A stretch of 64,000 nucleotides of DNA, taken from NCBI GenBank assembly GCA_035508435.1, contig DATJNA010000142.1, positions 31,019 through 95,018 of the forward strand. Direction: 5' to 3'. This document shows positions 26,962-36,001 of the stretch, in pieces. Positions within the stretch are counted from its first letter, which is position 1, and every line of letters starts with the position of its first letter. Both the position numbers and the translations under genes were made by a program. The stretch is from JASHVB01 sp035508435 (GTDB lineage Bacteria; Pseudomonadota; Alphaproteobacteria; Acetobacterales; Acetobacteraceae). Below the pieces are notes generated by a model, which saw nothing but the letters and a program-made list of their open reading frames with translations, had not been told where the DNA came from and made no database searches.

Positions 26962-29115
26962 ATGCGAATCGCAATCAGGCGACAGGCCGGGATCGTCATC
27001 GTTGTTACCGTCGTGATCGTCGCTGTGCTGGGGATCTACGAGCAACCGGAACACGGCGGATCGCATGCAAATTCGGGCAGCTATTCCACCGAGAAAATCT
27101 GGAACGCCGTCTCGTGCCGGGCAGCACTGTATCGTCAGAAGGCTGAAGGCACAGTCCCCGAGCTATCCTGGAACGATCTATGGGTGATGACGCGACTAAG
27201 GCGTGGGTTTCATTGCATCGAAGGGAGCAGCCTGGCGGCCGACCTGCAATATAGCTCGGCTGCAACCGAAGACGACATCAAGGAAGGGGCGCAAATCTTC
27301 CGCGAACGGTGCACGGGGTGCCATGGCAGCAATGGCACAGGAGGACCATTTGCGCCATCCCTGATCGGATCCCGCCTCACTGCCGGCGACAGCGATCTGG
27401 CCATGTATCAAGTGCTGCGGCACGGGAGACCCGGGACTGCTATGCGGCCGATCGATTTGCCGCCACGTCAGCTACTGCAAATCATCGCTTATGTCACAAC
27501 TTTACGGGCTCATTCTGCGGCGACCAGGACAGCCGAGGCGCCGCGAGTGTCCATCGATGTCAGGGGCGAACGATTGCGAGCCGCCGGGACCAAGACCGAC
27601 GAATGGCTGACGTATTCCGGCTCCTATGATGGATCGCGGCACACGACGCTCGACCAGATCACGCCGGCGAATGTCGCCAATCTGCGGATCCGTTGGATCA
27701 AACAATTCGACATCCAAGATTCGAACATTGAAGCCACACCGCTGGTAGTGAACGGCATCATGTTTTTTGTCCCGGATGCGTCACATGTCGTGGCCCTGGA
27801 CGCCAGAACTGGCGACGAGATTTGGGCATACAAGGCATCTCTCCCAGCCGACTTGCCGCTAGGCTATGGACAAGCGAACCGCGGCCTCGCGGTGTATGGC
27901 AACACCCTGTTTCTTGGAGGGCTGGATGGCCATTTGATCGCGCTGAATGCCAGCGATGGCGCTGTCGTGTGGCAGACGCTCGTGGCAAGCCCGTCCGATG
28001 GTTACTCGATCACCGTGGCACCGCTTGTCGTAGACCATTCTGTTGTCGTAGGGGTCTCGGGAGGTGACTACGGAATTCGCGGCTTTCTCGCTGCGTACGA
28101 CGTGGGAACCGGCAGGCAGCAATGGAAGTTTTATACCGTCCCGGGTCCCGGCGAGCCCGGGCATGAAACCTGGGGCAACGACGACGCCTGGCGCACGGGT
28201 GGCGGCGCAACATGGGTCACCGGAAGCTACGATCCAACCACCGACTTGCTGTATTGGGGTGTCGGCAACCCAGGCCCTGACTTCGACGGCGACGTGCGGC
28301 CTGGTGACAACCTGTTCACTGATTGCGTGATAGCCCTGCATGCGAGTACCGGCCGGCTCGCATGGCATTTCCAGTTCACCCCGCACGATGACCACGACCG
28401 GGATGCGGCACAGACACCCGTTCTTGCGGACCTTACGATCAAAGGCGTTGCTCGCAGGGTGATCCTCTGGCCCAACAGGAACGGATTCTATTATGTCCTT
28501 GATCGGGTCACCGGCGAGTACCTCGTTGGAGTGCCCTTTGTCCCGACAGATTGGGCGACGGAACTTACCCCAACCGGACGACCGGTTTTGACAGCCGCTG
28601 CAAAGGTAACCACGGCTGGGCGCCGCACGGAACCCGGCATCAATGGCGCGGTGAACTGGCAGAACCCGTCTTTCGATCAGAGCCGAGGGACGATATTCAT
28701 CCCCGCGGTCGAGAGCAGTTCGGTCTTCACCAAGGCCCCAGCGGGTGGCGTCACCAAGACGCCGGGAGGACCGTATCTTGCCAGCGGTTTCAGCCAATCT
28801 GAACCGGGCACCAATGAGGTTGTCGCACTTGACGCCGCAACCGGTCGACAGAAATGGCAGCAGGTCACTCCAACGAGTTCCAATGCAGGCGGCCATCGCA
28901 ACTCGAGTTATAGCGGCTTGCTTTCCACGGGGTCGGGGCTGGTGTTTGGCGCATCCGGGGGTGTTCTTTTTGCGCTTGATGCCGACAGTGGGCGGGAGAT
29001 TTGGCGTCTCCCGCTCGGCGGAACCGCCAAATCCGCACCGATTTCATTCTCAATCGACGGGCATCAGGTAATTGCCATCGCCGCCGGGCGGGCACTCTTT
29101 GTGTTAGGGCTGTAG
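26962..29115 (+). CDS. PQQ-dependent dehydrogenase with N-terminal cytochrome c domain
   Basis: A 717-residue exported quinohemoprotein. An N-terminal hydrophobic segment (about residues 9-25) anchors it or directs export. A cytochrome c domain follows with one heme site 'CTGCH' around 116-120 and 'GRPGTAMRPI' with the likely Met ligand. The beta-propeller begins 'EWLTYSGSYDGSRHTTLDQI' and carries repeated 'ALDARTGDEIWAY'-type blades, the Ca/PQQ region 'GVGNPGPDF' and catalytic-type 'PHDDHDRDA'. Known quinohemoprotein dehydrogenases usually carry the cytochrome at the C-terminus, so the order here is unusual. It probably oxidises an alcohol or sugar in the periplasm. Its presence inside a polysaccharide locus is odd. 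Confidence 0.82.
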   Translation: MRIAIRRQAGIVIVVTVVIVAVLGIYEQPEHGGSHANSGSYSTEKIWNAVSCRAALYRQKAEGTVPELSWNDLWVMTRLRRGFHCIEGSSLAADLQYSSAATEDDIKEGAQIFRERCTGCHGSNGTGGPFAPSLIGSRLTAGDSDLAMYQVLRHGRPGTAMRPIDLPPRQLLQIIAYVTTLRAHSAATRTAEAPRVSIDVRGERLRAAGTKTDEWLTYSGSYDGSRHTTLDQITPANVANLRIRWIKQFDIQDSNIEATPLVVNGIMFFVPDASHVVALDARTGDEIWAYKASLPADLPLGYGQANRGLAVYGNTLFLGGLDGHLIALNASDGAVVWQTLVASPSDGYSITVAPLVVDHSVVVGVSGGDYGIRGFLAAYDVGTGRQQWKFYTVPGPGEPGHETWGNDDAWRTGGGATWVTGSYDPTTDLLYWGVGNPGPDFDGDVRPGDNLFTDCVIALHASTGRLAWHFQFTPHDDHDRDAAQTPVLADLTIKGVARRVILWPNRNGFYYVLDRVTGEYLVGVPFVPTDWATELTPTGRPVLTAAAKVTTAGRRTEPGINGAVNWQNPSFDQSRGTIFIPAVESSSVFTKAPAGGVTKTPGGPYLASGFSQSEPGTNEVVALDAATGRQKWQQVTPTSSNAGGHRNSSYSGLLSTGSGLVFGASGGVLFALDADSGREIWRLPLGGTAKSAPISFSIDGHQVIAIAAGRALFVLGL

Positions 29116-29128
29116 GGGGAACCAAGAG

Positions 29129-30253
29129 ATGATGAACCCGCAATCTGCGCAACGACCAGGGCAGCCAGTTGTAATAACCGCTGTCTCGGGGCGCGTGCCG
29201 CTGCCCAACGCATGGAGCAAGGCATGGGAGAGGCTTTTCGCGCATCGCCTGATCATCTACATTTGTGTGCTTTTGCTTGCCTGCATCGGTGCGTATGGAT
29301 ACGGAATTCGGACGCACGGCATTTTCGCTTGCCAGGCTGACGGATACGGCGCTGATCGATATCTGGCGGATTGCAACGTAGCCAACTATGCCGATTATGA
29401 GCACGGAGCATTCCAGTTCGATTTGGAGCCCGCGGTGCAGGCTGCCGTCAGAAACGCCGATGTACTGTTTCTGGGGAATAGCCGGCTTCAGATAGCATTC
29501 TCCACTGCCCCCACTGCGCAGTGGTTTGCGGCGAATCCCGGGCGCTACTACCTAATGGGGTTCGGCGACTTTGGAAATTCGCTCTTTGAAGGTGAACTTT
29601 TGCAAAAGATCCGTCCGCATCCCAAAGTATATATCATTGATGTGGATCATTTTTTTGAGCGATCTGAGCCGCCGGAAGTAAGAGCGGTTCTGCACGATCC
29701 GAATGCGCTGAAAGCGTACGAGGGTAAGCGCTTTTGGCAACCTGTCCACCAGCGGATCTGCGGCGCCTTCGAGGCGCTTTGCGGACACCAGTTGGTTGTC
29801 TTCCGTTCGCGCGATACCGGGGCGTATTACATGGAAGGGCGTTCGATGGGGCAGGCGGCACCGGTTTCCTACAAGCCGGCTGTTGATCAGCCTCTGGCCA
29901 ACACGAGCATCGCCACGGCGGTCGACTTCCTGTCGCAATTCACCCAGAACGCATGTGTCATACTGACGATTGTCCCCACGGTTGACACAGAACTCGGCAC
30001 CGCGAAAGCCATCGCAAGCGGTGTTGGTCTGCCGCTTGTCACGCCAGAGATCGTGGCAGGGCTTCGGACCAGGGACGGGTCACACTTGGATCAACCAAGT
30101 GCACAACGTTGGGCTGAGGCGTTTTTTCAGGTTGCGGGGCCGCAGATCCGGTCATGCCTGGACAAGCGCACTGCGGCAGGCGGCCAAAGCCAGTCCTCCA
30201 CCGTCGCAACCGCATCGGTCCAAAGCGCTGGTAGCGGCACCGCTGGCCGATAA
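29129..30253 (+). CDS. Membrane-anchored SGNH-like protein (AlgJ/DltD-type partner of MBOAT)
   Basis: A 374-residue protein with one N-terminal membrane helix around residues 43-62 and a periplasmic domain. 'DVLFLGNSRLQIAFS' around 111-125 matches the block I SG(D/N)S nucleophile region of SGNH hydrolases, and 'RDGSHLDQPSAQRWAEAF' around 314-331 supplies the Asp-x2-His pair. The tail is low-complexity Ser/Gly/Ala. Together with the ACP and MBOAT genes downstream this resembles alginate or D-alanyl acyl-transfer systems, where an SGNH protein finishes transfer to the polymer. ATG 29129 and 29132 are both possible starts. Confidence 0.68.
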   Translation: MMNPQSAQRPGQPVVITAVSGRVPLPNAWSKAWERLFAHRLIIYICVLLLACIGAYGYGIRTHGIFACQADGYGADRYLADCNVANYADYEHGAFQFDLEPAVQAAVRNADVLFLGNSRLQIAFSTAPTAQWFAANPGRYYLMGFGDFGNSLFEGELLQKIRPHPKVYIIDVDHFFERSEPPEVRAVLHDPNALKAYEGKRFWQPVHQRICGAFEALCGHQLVVFRSRDTGAYYMEGRSMGQAAPVSYKPAVDQPLANTSIATAVDFLSQFTQNACVILTIVPTVDTELGTAKAIASGVGLPLVTPEIVAGLRTRDGSHLDQPSAQRWAEAFFQVAGPQIRSCLDKRTAAGGQSQSSTVATASVQSAGSGTAGR

Positions 30254-30337
30254 TGGCCAGCCTGAAATCGTCACCGAGGCGATGTCCACATCGAACCGGG
30301 CCCGCCCGACCTTACCAATTTATCAAGGAGAAGCACG

Positions 30338-30589
30338 ATGGACACGCAAGAGGTCTTGTCGAAATTCACCGACATTCTGCGTGATCTTCTGCTCGACGAC
30401 TCGATCGAGCTGACGATGGCAACCCGACGTGAAGACGTCCCAGGGTGGGATTCCTTCAACTATATCAACTTTACCGTGGCAGTCGAAATGCAGTTTGGCG
30501 TCAAGTTCAAGATAGCCGACATCGAGTCATTTTCAGATGTAGGCGCGATCGCCACGCAGGTCACCAAGATGCTGGCGGCAACCAGCTAG
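30338..30589 (+). CDS. Acyl carrier protein
   Basis: An 83-residue acyl carrier protein. 'VPGWDSFNYINFTVAVEMQFGVKF' carries the phosphopantetheine attachment Ser39 in the D-S-(F) motif, followed by the helix III region 'KIADIESFSDVGAIATQVTKML'. It is small and acidic, and an AAGGAG site precedes the ATG. It lies between the SGNH-like and MBOAT genes, so its likely job is to carry an acyl group for surface-polymer acylation rather than bulk fatty-acid synthesis. Confidence 0.9.
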   Translation: MDTQEVLSKFTDILRDLLLDDSIELTMATRREDVPGWDSFNYINFTVAVEMQFGVKFKIADIESFSDVGAIATQVTKMLAATS

Positions 30590-30624
30590 CCCGATCGGAA
30601 CCGTCCCTGATAGGATAACCACAG

Positions 30625-32259
30625 ATGCTGTTCAACTCCGCCGAATTCCTCTTCGGTTTCGCGCCAATAGCCGTCGTGGGATTCTATTTGCTCGGTAGGT
30701 TCTCCCGTGTATCAGCGATCCGCTGGCTGATCGCCGTGTCGCTGGTGTTCTACGGGTGGTGGCGGCCGCTGAACGTTCTGATCATTGGCCCCTCGATCCT
30801 TATCAATTTTGCCCTGGCACGAGTCCTGCTGCGGCTCAATCAGGGCGAGCATTCGCGCCGGACCTCGCAGGCAGTGCTCCTGCTCGGGATTTTGTTCAAT
30901 GTGATGTTTCTCGGCGTCTTCAAATACACGGATTTCATAACGGGAACCGTCAATGACGTGTTTGGTACGAACTTTGTCCTTCTGCACATCATTCTGCCGT
31001 TGGGAATATCGTTCATCACCTTTCAGAAGATCGCATTTCTGATCGATGTGCAGGCAGGGCGTGTCACGTCTTTCACCTTCCAGGACTACTGCACGTTCGT
31101 ACTGTTCTTTCCCCAGCTTATCGCCGGCCCGATCGTACACTATCGGGAAATGATGCCGCAGTTCAACGCCGTTTCATGCCGGTTTGATCAAGAGAACGTC
31201 GCCGTCGGTCTTACCCTGCTGCTTTTCGGCTTGTTCAAGAAGGTGGTACTCGCGGACAAGATAGCGCCGCTGATAACGCCAATCTACCAACACGCCGCTT
31301 CAGGCGCCCAGGTGCCATTCCTGACGGCATGGGTGGCGGCAATCGGGTTCACCTTGCAAATATATTTCGACTTCTCGGGCTACACCGATATGGCGCTCGG
31401 GCTGGCCAGATTCTTCGGGATCAAGTTGCCGCCCAACTTCAACTCACCACTCCGCGCCCCGAGCATAATCGACTTCTGGCTTCGCTGGCACATAACACTG
31501 ACACGCTTCCTGACAGCGTACATTTATAATCCATTGGTATTGGCGCGAACCAGGCGTCGCCTGACAAAGGGACTTCCAGGGCTCGGCGGGCGGAATACCA
31601 CGGTCGGCGCATTCGTCTCTTTGCTACTGTTTCCCACCATCCTCACGATGTTCATTTCAGGGCTTTGGCACGGCGCAGGTTATGGTTTCGTCGTCTGGGG
31701 CTTGCTCAATGGTGTTTATATAACGATCAATCACGCCTGGCGTCTGACGGCTGCGCGGCTGTGGAAGAACAGACGGAGCTATGATCGCTTTATGAAGCCG
31801 GTGGGGCACCTTGTGACCTTCATCACAGTCTGTGCAACGATGATTTTCTTCCGGGCTACGACCATCACCTCGGCAATCGACCTCGTCAGAGGCACCCTCG
31901 GGTTGAACGGTCTTGGGCTGCCGCAGGATCTCCTCGTGGCATTGGGACCGCTCGCCGGAATCCTGCATGGCATCGGGGTTGTCGGCGTGTCATCGAGCGG
32001 CCAGGAATTGATCAAGGCCGGAAAATTGATCTGCCTGCTGCTTTTCATCGCCCTTGCCCTGCCGAACACGCTGCAAATCCTGGATCGTCATGAGCCCGCG
32101 CTCGGGATAAGGCCGGGCCCAGCCAAATTGCCAATCGGGAAAATCGCGATCCTTAAATGGAATCCGTCGCTGCCCTGGGCAATCGCAATCTCGGCCATCG
32201 CGGCGGTTGCGCTGGTGTCCATTGGCGGCCCAAGCGAGTTTTTGTACTGGCAGTTCTAG
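30625..32259 (+). CDS. MBOAT-family O-acyltransferase
   Basis: A 544-residue multi-pass membrane acyltransferase of the AlgI/DltB group. Typical features are the N-terminal 'LFNSAEFLFGFAPIAVVGFYLL', 'FPQLIAGPIVHYREMMPQF', 'IYFDFSGYTDMALGLARFFGIKLPPNFNSP', 'DFWLRWHITLTRFLTAYIYNPL' and the catalytic 'FISGLWHGAGYGFVVWGLLNG' with His349. It would move an acyl group across the membrane onto the polymer. The ACP gene ends 36 bp upstream and the SGNH-like protein is two genes up, so the three form an acylation module. The C-terminus extends about 60 residues past the last usual helix block. Confidence 0.92.
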   Translation: MLFNSAEFLFGFAPIAVVGFYLLGRFSRVSAIRWLIAVSLVFYGWWRPLNVLIIGPSILINFALARVLLRLNQGEHSRRTSQAVLLLGILFNVMFLGVFKYTDFITGTVNDVFGTNFVLLHIILPLGISFITFQKIAFLIDVQAGRVTSFTFQDYCTFVLFFPQLIAGPIVHYREMMPQFNAVSCRFDQENVAVGLTLLLFGLFKKVVLADKIAPLITPIYQHAASGAQVPFLTAWVAAIGFTLQIYFDFSGYTDMALGLARFFGIKLPPNFNSPLRAPSIIDFWLRWHITLTRFLTAYIYNPLVLARTRRRLTKGLPGLGGRNTTVGAFVSLLLFPTILTMFISGLWHGAGYGFVVWGLLNGVYITINHAWRLTAARLWKNRRSYDRFMKPVGHLVTFITVCATMIFFRATTITSAIDLVRGTLGLNGLGLPQDLLVALGPLAGILHGIGVVGVSSSGQELIKAGKLICLLLFIALALPNTLQILDRHEPALGIRPGPAKLPIGKIAILKWNPSLPWAIAISAIAAVALVSIGGPSEFLYWQF

Positions 32260-32375
32260 AACCTGCACCCCGAACCGCTGCCACTATCACTCTTGCCGGT
32301 CGGTTGACCATGCAAATCCTCAGCACGCTTAGCGGCACGACCTGCCCCGCAGGCACAACATTCTCGCGTACGGAC

Positions 32376-33659
32376 ATGTCGACTGCGGACGCAGGCACGT
32401 CGGGTCAGACCGAGCCGCCGAGCCAAAAGCGCCTTGATATCCTCTACGTTTCGCACATGCCGCCCAGTCCACCCCGCTCCGGCGCCCAGGCGCGGGTGCA
32501 TGGGCTGATGACGCAGTTGGCACGCCGGCACGACCTGACAGCGGCAATCGTGGTCGATGCGGAGTTCGACCCCGACGAGTGCCGTCGGGCGATGGAGGCA
32601 TACTGCCGCGAGGTCGTGCTGGTCCCGAACCCCTGGGGTCGGAAGGGCCTCGCCAAGCGTATGCTCCAGGTCCGGTCCCTGGCTTCGATCCGCAGCTTTG
32701 ACCGATTGCGGGTCACGCTGCCAGGGCTGCAACAGACGCTGGACCAGCTCTTGCGCACCAGGCGGTTTGACCTCGTGAACCTGGAATTCCCCTATCTCGG
32801 TCACTACGATCTGCGCCGGGCGCCACCCAGGCAGAAGCCACCGCCGGTGGTGGTCGATTCGCACGAGATCGCGTACGACCTGGCGCGGCAGTTCGCCCGC
32901 GCGGACGCCGGCCTCAGCCGTCGCCTCTACGCTGCGGCCAACTGGCGCAAGCTCCGCCGCGAGGAGTTAAGCACCTATCGCGACGCGGACGGGGTTTACC
33001 TGTGCAGCGTCGCAGATGAGCAACGATTGCTCGACCAGGTGCCCGGTGTCCGCACCGCGGTTGTCCCCAACGCCGCGGACGTCGATTTCTATCAGCCGCG
33101 TCCCACGGACCCGCCGCCTGACGGCCGCACCGTGGTTTATTTCGGACTCCTCTCCACCCTTCCCAACATCGACGGCGTGACCCATTTCGCCGAGGCCGTC
33201 TGGCCCCGCATCGCAGCGGTACACCAGGAGGCGCGTTGGAAGATTATCGGCGGCCGGCCCCCGCCGCCGCTCCAGGCACTGGCCGGCCCCCGGATCGAAC
33301 TGACCGGCTTTGTCGAAGATCTGCGGCCGCACCTCGCGGCGGCTGAGGTCGTGGTCGTGCCGTTGCGGTTGGGTGGCGGCACGCGCCTCAAGATCGTCGA
33401 GGCAATGGCCATGGGAAAAGCCATCGTCTCGACCACGCTGGGCGCGGAGGGCATCGAGGCGGTGCCCGGGCGCGACATCATCATCGAGGACGAGCCGGCA
33501 GCCTTCGCGGATGCGGTCAACCGACTGCTGTCCGATCCCGGCCTGGCTGCCCGCATCGGCCAGTCAGCCAGACGGTTGGCGGTGGCTCGGTATGGCTGGG
33601 ATGCGGCGGCCCGCACGTTGGAGGGCTTCTACCGCCGGATTCTGGAGGAAGCTTCGTGA
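32376..33659 (+). CDS. Glycosyltransferase family 4-type protein
   Basis: A GT-B glycosyltransferase of about 427 residues. The N-terminal domain opens 'RLDILYVSHMPPSPPRSGAQARVHGL'. The C-terminal domain opens 'RTVVYFGLLSTLPNIDGV' and has the E-x7-E motif region 'VPLRLGGGTRLKIVEAMAMGKAIVSTTLGAEGI', where the donor's diphosphate and ribose bind. The start is uncertain: ATG 32376 lies nearest the conserved domain, ATG 32310 is possible, and neither has a strong ribosome-binding site. It ends in a GTGA overlap with the next gene. It probably adds a sugar to the lipid-linked repeat unit. Confidence 0.85.
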   Translation: MSTADAGTSGQTEPPSQKRLDILYVSHMPPSPPRSGAQARVHGLMTQLARRHDLTAAIVVDAEFDPDECRRAMEAYCREVVLVPNPWGRKGLAKRMLQVRSLASIRSFDRLRVTLPGLQQTLDQLLRTRRFDLVNLEFPYLGHYDLRRAPPRQKPPPVVVDSHEIAYDLARQFARADAGLSRRLYAAANWRKLRREELSTYRDADGVYLCSVADEQRLLDQVPGVRTAVVPNAADVDFYQPRPTDPPPDGRTVVYFGLLSTLPNIDGVTHFAEAVWPRIAAVHQEARWKIIGGRPPPPLQALAGPRIELTGFVEDLRPHLAAAEVVVVPLRLGGGTRLKIVEAMAMGKAIVSTTLGAEGIEAVPGRDIIIEDEPAAFADAVNRLLSDPGLAARIGQSARRLAVARYGWDAAARTLEGFYRRILEEAS

Positions 33660-34696
33660 AAGCAGCACTCATTGGAGCCGGGCAGATTGCCCGGCAGCAC
33701 CTCACCTGCCTGAAAACGCTGCCCGGCGTCGAGTTGGCGGCGATCTGCGACCTCTCACCCGCCACGGCCGAGGCTGCCGCCGACAGATACGGCATCCCGG
33801 CCTGGTTCACCGACCACCGGGCCATGTTGGAGAAGGTCCGACCGGATGTCGTCCACGTCACCACGCCCCCGACCTCGCATTTCGGGCTGGCCTTGGACTC
33901 GATCGACGCCGGCGCCGACGTCATCGTTGAGAAGCCGGTCACCCCGACCTTTGCGGAACTGCAAGCGCTGGTCGGGCGCGCTCAGGATGCCGGCCGCCAC
34001 CTCCTCGAGGACCACAACTACTTGTTCAACCATGCCCCGCAGGAGATCCTGCGGCGCATCAAGTCGGGCGAATTCGGGGCGGTGACGCATGTCGAGGTGC
34101 TGATCTGCCTCGACATTCTCGGCCCCGACGGCTTCGCAGATGCCAACGCGCCGCACCCCGCGCTCAAACTATCGGGCGGCGCCATTGCCGACTTCCTACC
34201 TCACCTGGCATCGCTGGCACACCTGTTCGTCGGTCCGCACCGGACCGCCAGCGCAATATGGAACAAGCGCAAGTCCTCGCCACTGCCCTACGACGAGTTC
34301 CGCGCGGTGGTGGACGCCGAGCGCGGCACCGCGGCGCTGGGCTTCAGTGCCAGCTCGCAGCCGGATGCCTTCTGGCTGCGGGTCTACGGCGAGAAGATGC
34401 AGGCCACCACCAACTTGTTCGAAACGCGGCTTACGTTCGACGGCCCGCGCGATGTGCCCAAGCCGCTGCGTCCCTTCTTCAGCGGCCTGGACGAGGGCAA
34501 GACCATTCGGCGCGCCGCACTGGCAACGCTGCTGCGCAAGTTCAAGGGCCCAGGCGCATACGAAGGACTGTGGGAATTCCTTGCCCGCACCTATCGCGCG
34601 CTGGCGGAGCGGTCGGCGCTGCCCGTCACGGCGAGCGACGTGCTCGAGGTCAACCGTCTGGTCGAGGCCCTCAAGCCTCAGGAGCAACTGCAATGA
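33656..34696 (+). CDS. Gfo/Idh/MocA family oxidoreductase
   Basis: A 346-residue NAD(P)-dependent sugar dehydrogenase-like protein. The Rossmann start 'KAALIGAGQIARQHLTCLKTLPGVELAAICD' has the GxGxxA loop, and 'VIVEKPVTPTFAEL' has the E-K-P motif around residue 91. The C-terminal alpha/beta domain includes 'EDHNYLFNHAPQEI'. It is translationally coupled on both sides (GTGA upstream, ATGA downstream). It likely oxidises or epimerises a UDP- or CDP-sugar before polymerisation. The specific sugar cannot be inferred. Confidence 0.85.
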   Translation: MKAALIGAGQIARQHLTCLKTLPGVELAAICDLSPATAEAAADRYGIPAWFTDHRAMLEKVRPDVVHVTTPPTSHFGLALDSIDAGADVIVEKPVTPTFAELQALVGRAQDAGRHLLEDHNYLFNHAPQEILRRIKSGEFGAVTHVEVLICLDILGPDGFADANAPHPALKLSGGAIADFLPHLASLAHLFVGPHRTASAIWNKRKSSPLPYDEFRAVVDAERGTAALGFSASSQPDAFWLRVYGEKMQATTNLFETRLTFDGPRDVPKPLRPFFSGLDEGKTIRRAALATLLRKFKGPGAYEGLWEFLARTYRALAERSALPVTASDVLEVNRLVEALKPQEQLQ

Positions 34697-35730
34697 GGGC
34701 ACTGGTCACCGGCGCTAACGGGTTCCTCGGTCGGCACGTGGTCGATGCACTGCTTGCCCGCGGCATCGAGGTCCGCGCCATGGTTCGTCCAGCCGCACGT
34801 CTGGACGGGCTCGACTGGCCTTCCTCCGTGGACATCTTCCGGGCCGACCTGCGCACATCGCGCGACCTTGCTCGCGCCTTTGAGGGCGTCGACGTGCTGC
34901 TTCACCTGGCGGCGGTCGTCTCGGGCGGCGAGGACGCGCAATTCGCCGGCACCGTGGCGGGCACCGAACGCCTGTTGGACGCCATGGCCGCCACCACCTG
35001 CCGACGGCTGGTGCTATGCAGCACATTTTCCGTCTACAATTACAGCGCGATCAGCCGTACCTTGGACGAGGACTCGCCGCTGCACGAGACGCCCGAGCTC
35101 TACGCGCGCGATGGCTACACCATCTCCAAGTGGTGGCAAGAGCGCGTGACCCGGCGTTTCGCCGACAAGTACGGCTGGGATCTCACCGTGCTACGGCCTG
35201 GCTTCATCTGGGGACGCGATCACGCCTATCTGGCCGCCCTGGGCCAGCAGTTCGGGCGGCATCACCTTGTTGTCGGCCCGCTGACGCGCATACCGATGAC
35301 CCACGTGGAGAACTGTGCCGACGTGTTTGCGCTCGCGGCGGTGGATGGGCGCGCTCGAGGCCAGACCCTGAATGTGGTGGACGGTCGCGGCGAACGCATC
35401 TGGCGTTATCTGTCCGACTACATGCGCGGCAGTGGTAACCGGGGCTGGCGGCTGCCAGTGCCTTACTGGCTTGCCATCACAGTGGTGCGCCTGGGCTTTT
35501 CGACGGTGTTCCGCGCCGCCACCAAGGTGCCCAGCATCCTGATCCCGCAGCGGTTTGAGTCACGCCTCAAGCCACTCCGTTTCGAGAACCGCAAGCTACG
35601 CGAAACGCTTGGATGGACCCCGCCGCTCGACTATCGGCAGTGTGTGGCGCGCACCTACGGTCCCACGGCGCCCCCGAGAGCGGGACGCATTTACCGGCCC
35701 GCACTGATCAATCTGAATAAGGCCACGTAA
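34693..35730 (+). CDS. NAD-dependent epimerase/dehydratase
   Basis: A 345-residue extended SDR. 'RALVTGANGFLGRHVVDALLARGIEVRAMVR' carries the GxxGxxG loop at residues 7-13, 'LVLCSTFSVY' holds the active-site Ser, and 'YARDGYTISKWWQE' supplies the Tyr-x3-Lys pair around 141-145. The basic residue after strand beta-2 suggests NADP rather than NAD. It overlaps the Gfo/Idh/MocA stop by four bases, so the two act together. The C-terminal part with 'PYWLAITVVRLGFSTVFRAA' is hydrophobic, as in 3-beta-HSD-like members. Confidence 0.85.
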   Translation: MRALVTGANGFLGRHVVDALLARGIEVRAMVRPAARLDGLDWPSSVDIFRADLRTSRDLARAFEGVDVLLHLAAVVSGGEDAQFAGTVAGTERLLDAMAATTCRRLVLCSTFSVYNYSAISRTLDEDSPLHETPELYARDGYTISKWWQERVTRRFADKYGWDLTVLRPGFIWGRDHAYLAALGQQFGRHHLVVGPLTRIPMTHVENCADVFALAAVDGRARGQTLNVVDGRGERIWRYLSDYMRGSGNRGWRLPVPYWLAITVVRLGFSTVFRAATKVPSILIPQRFESRLKPLRFENRKLRETLGWTPPLDYRQCVARTYGPTAPPRAGRIYRPALINLNKAT

Positions 35731-36001
35731 TTTTGGCTCGGATTGGCCGGATTGATCACGACCGTGGCCAGGAGTCCTCGGAACGCCAGCACAGACTTCT
35801 GGCGGTGCGGGAGCATGGTCACCTGCGGCCGATCGTTGCATGACGTGAGTTCGATCGTCCCGAATTCGCCTGCGTCCACCGATGCGCGGATCGTGGAGCC
35901 AGGGCAGCGACGGCACCACGACCGGCGCGGCGGCGGCCCGACCGATGTCATCAGGATGAAGCGAATCGTCGATCTCCGCTTGCCAGCGTGAGGGAAAGCA
36001 T

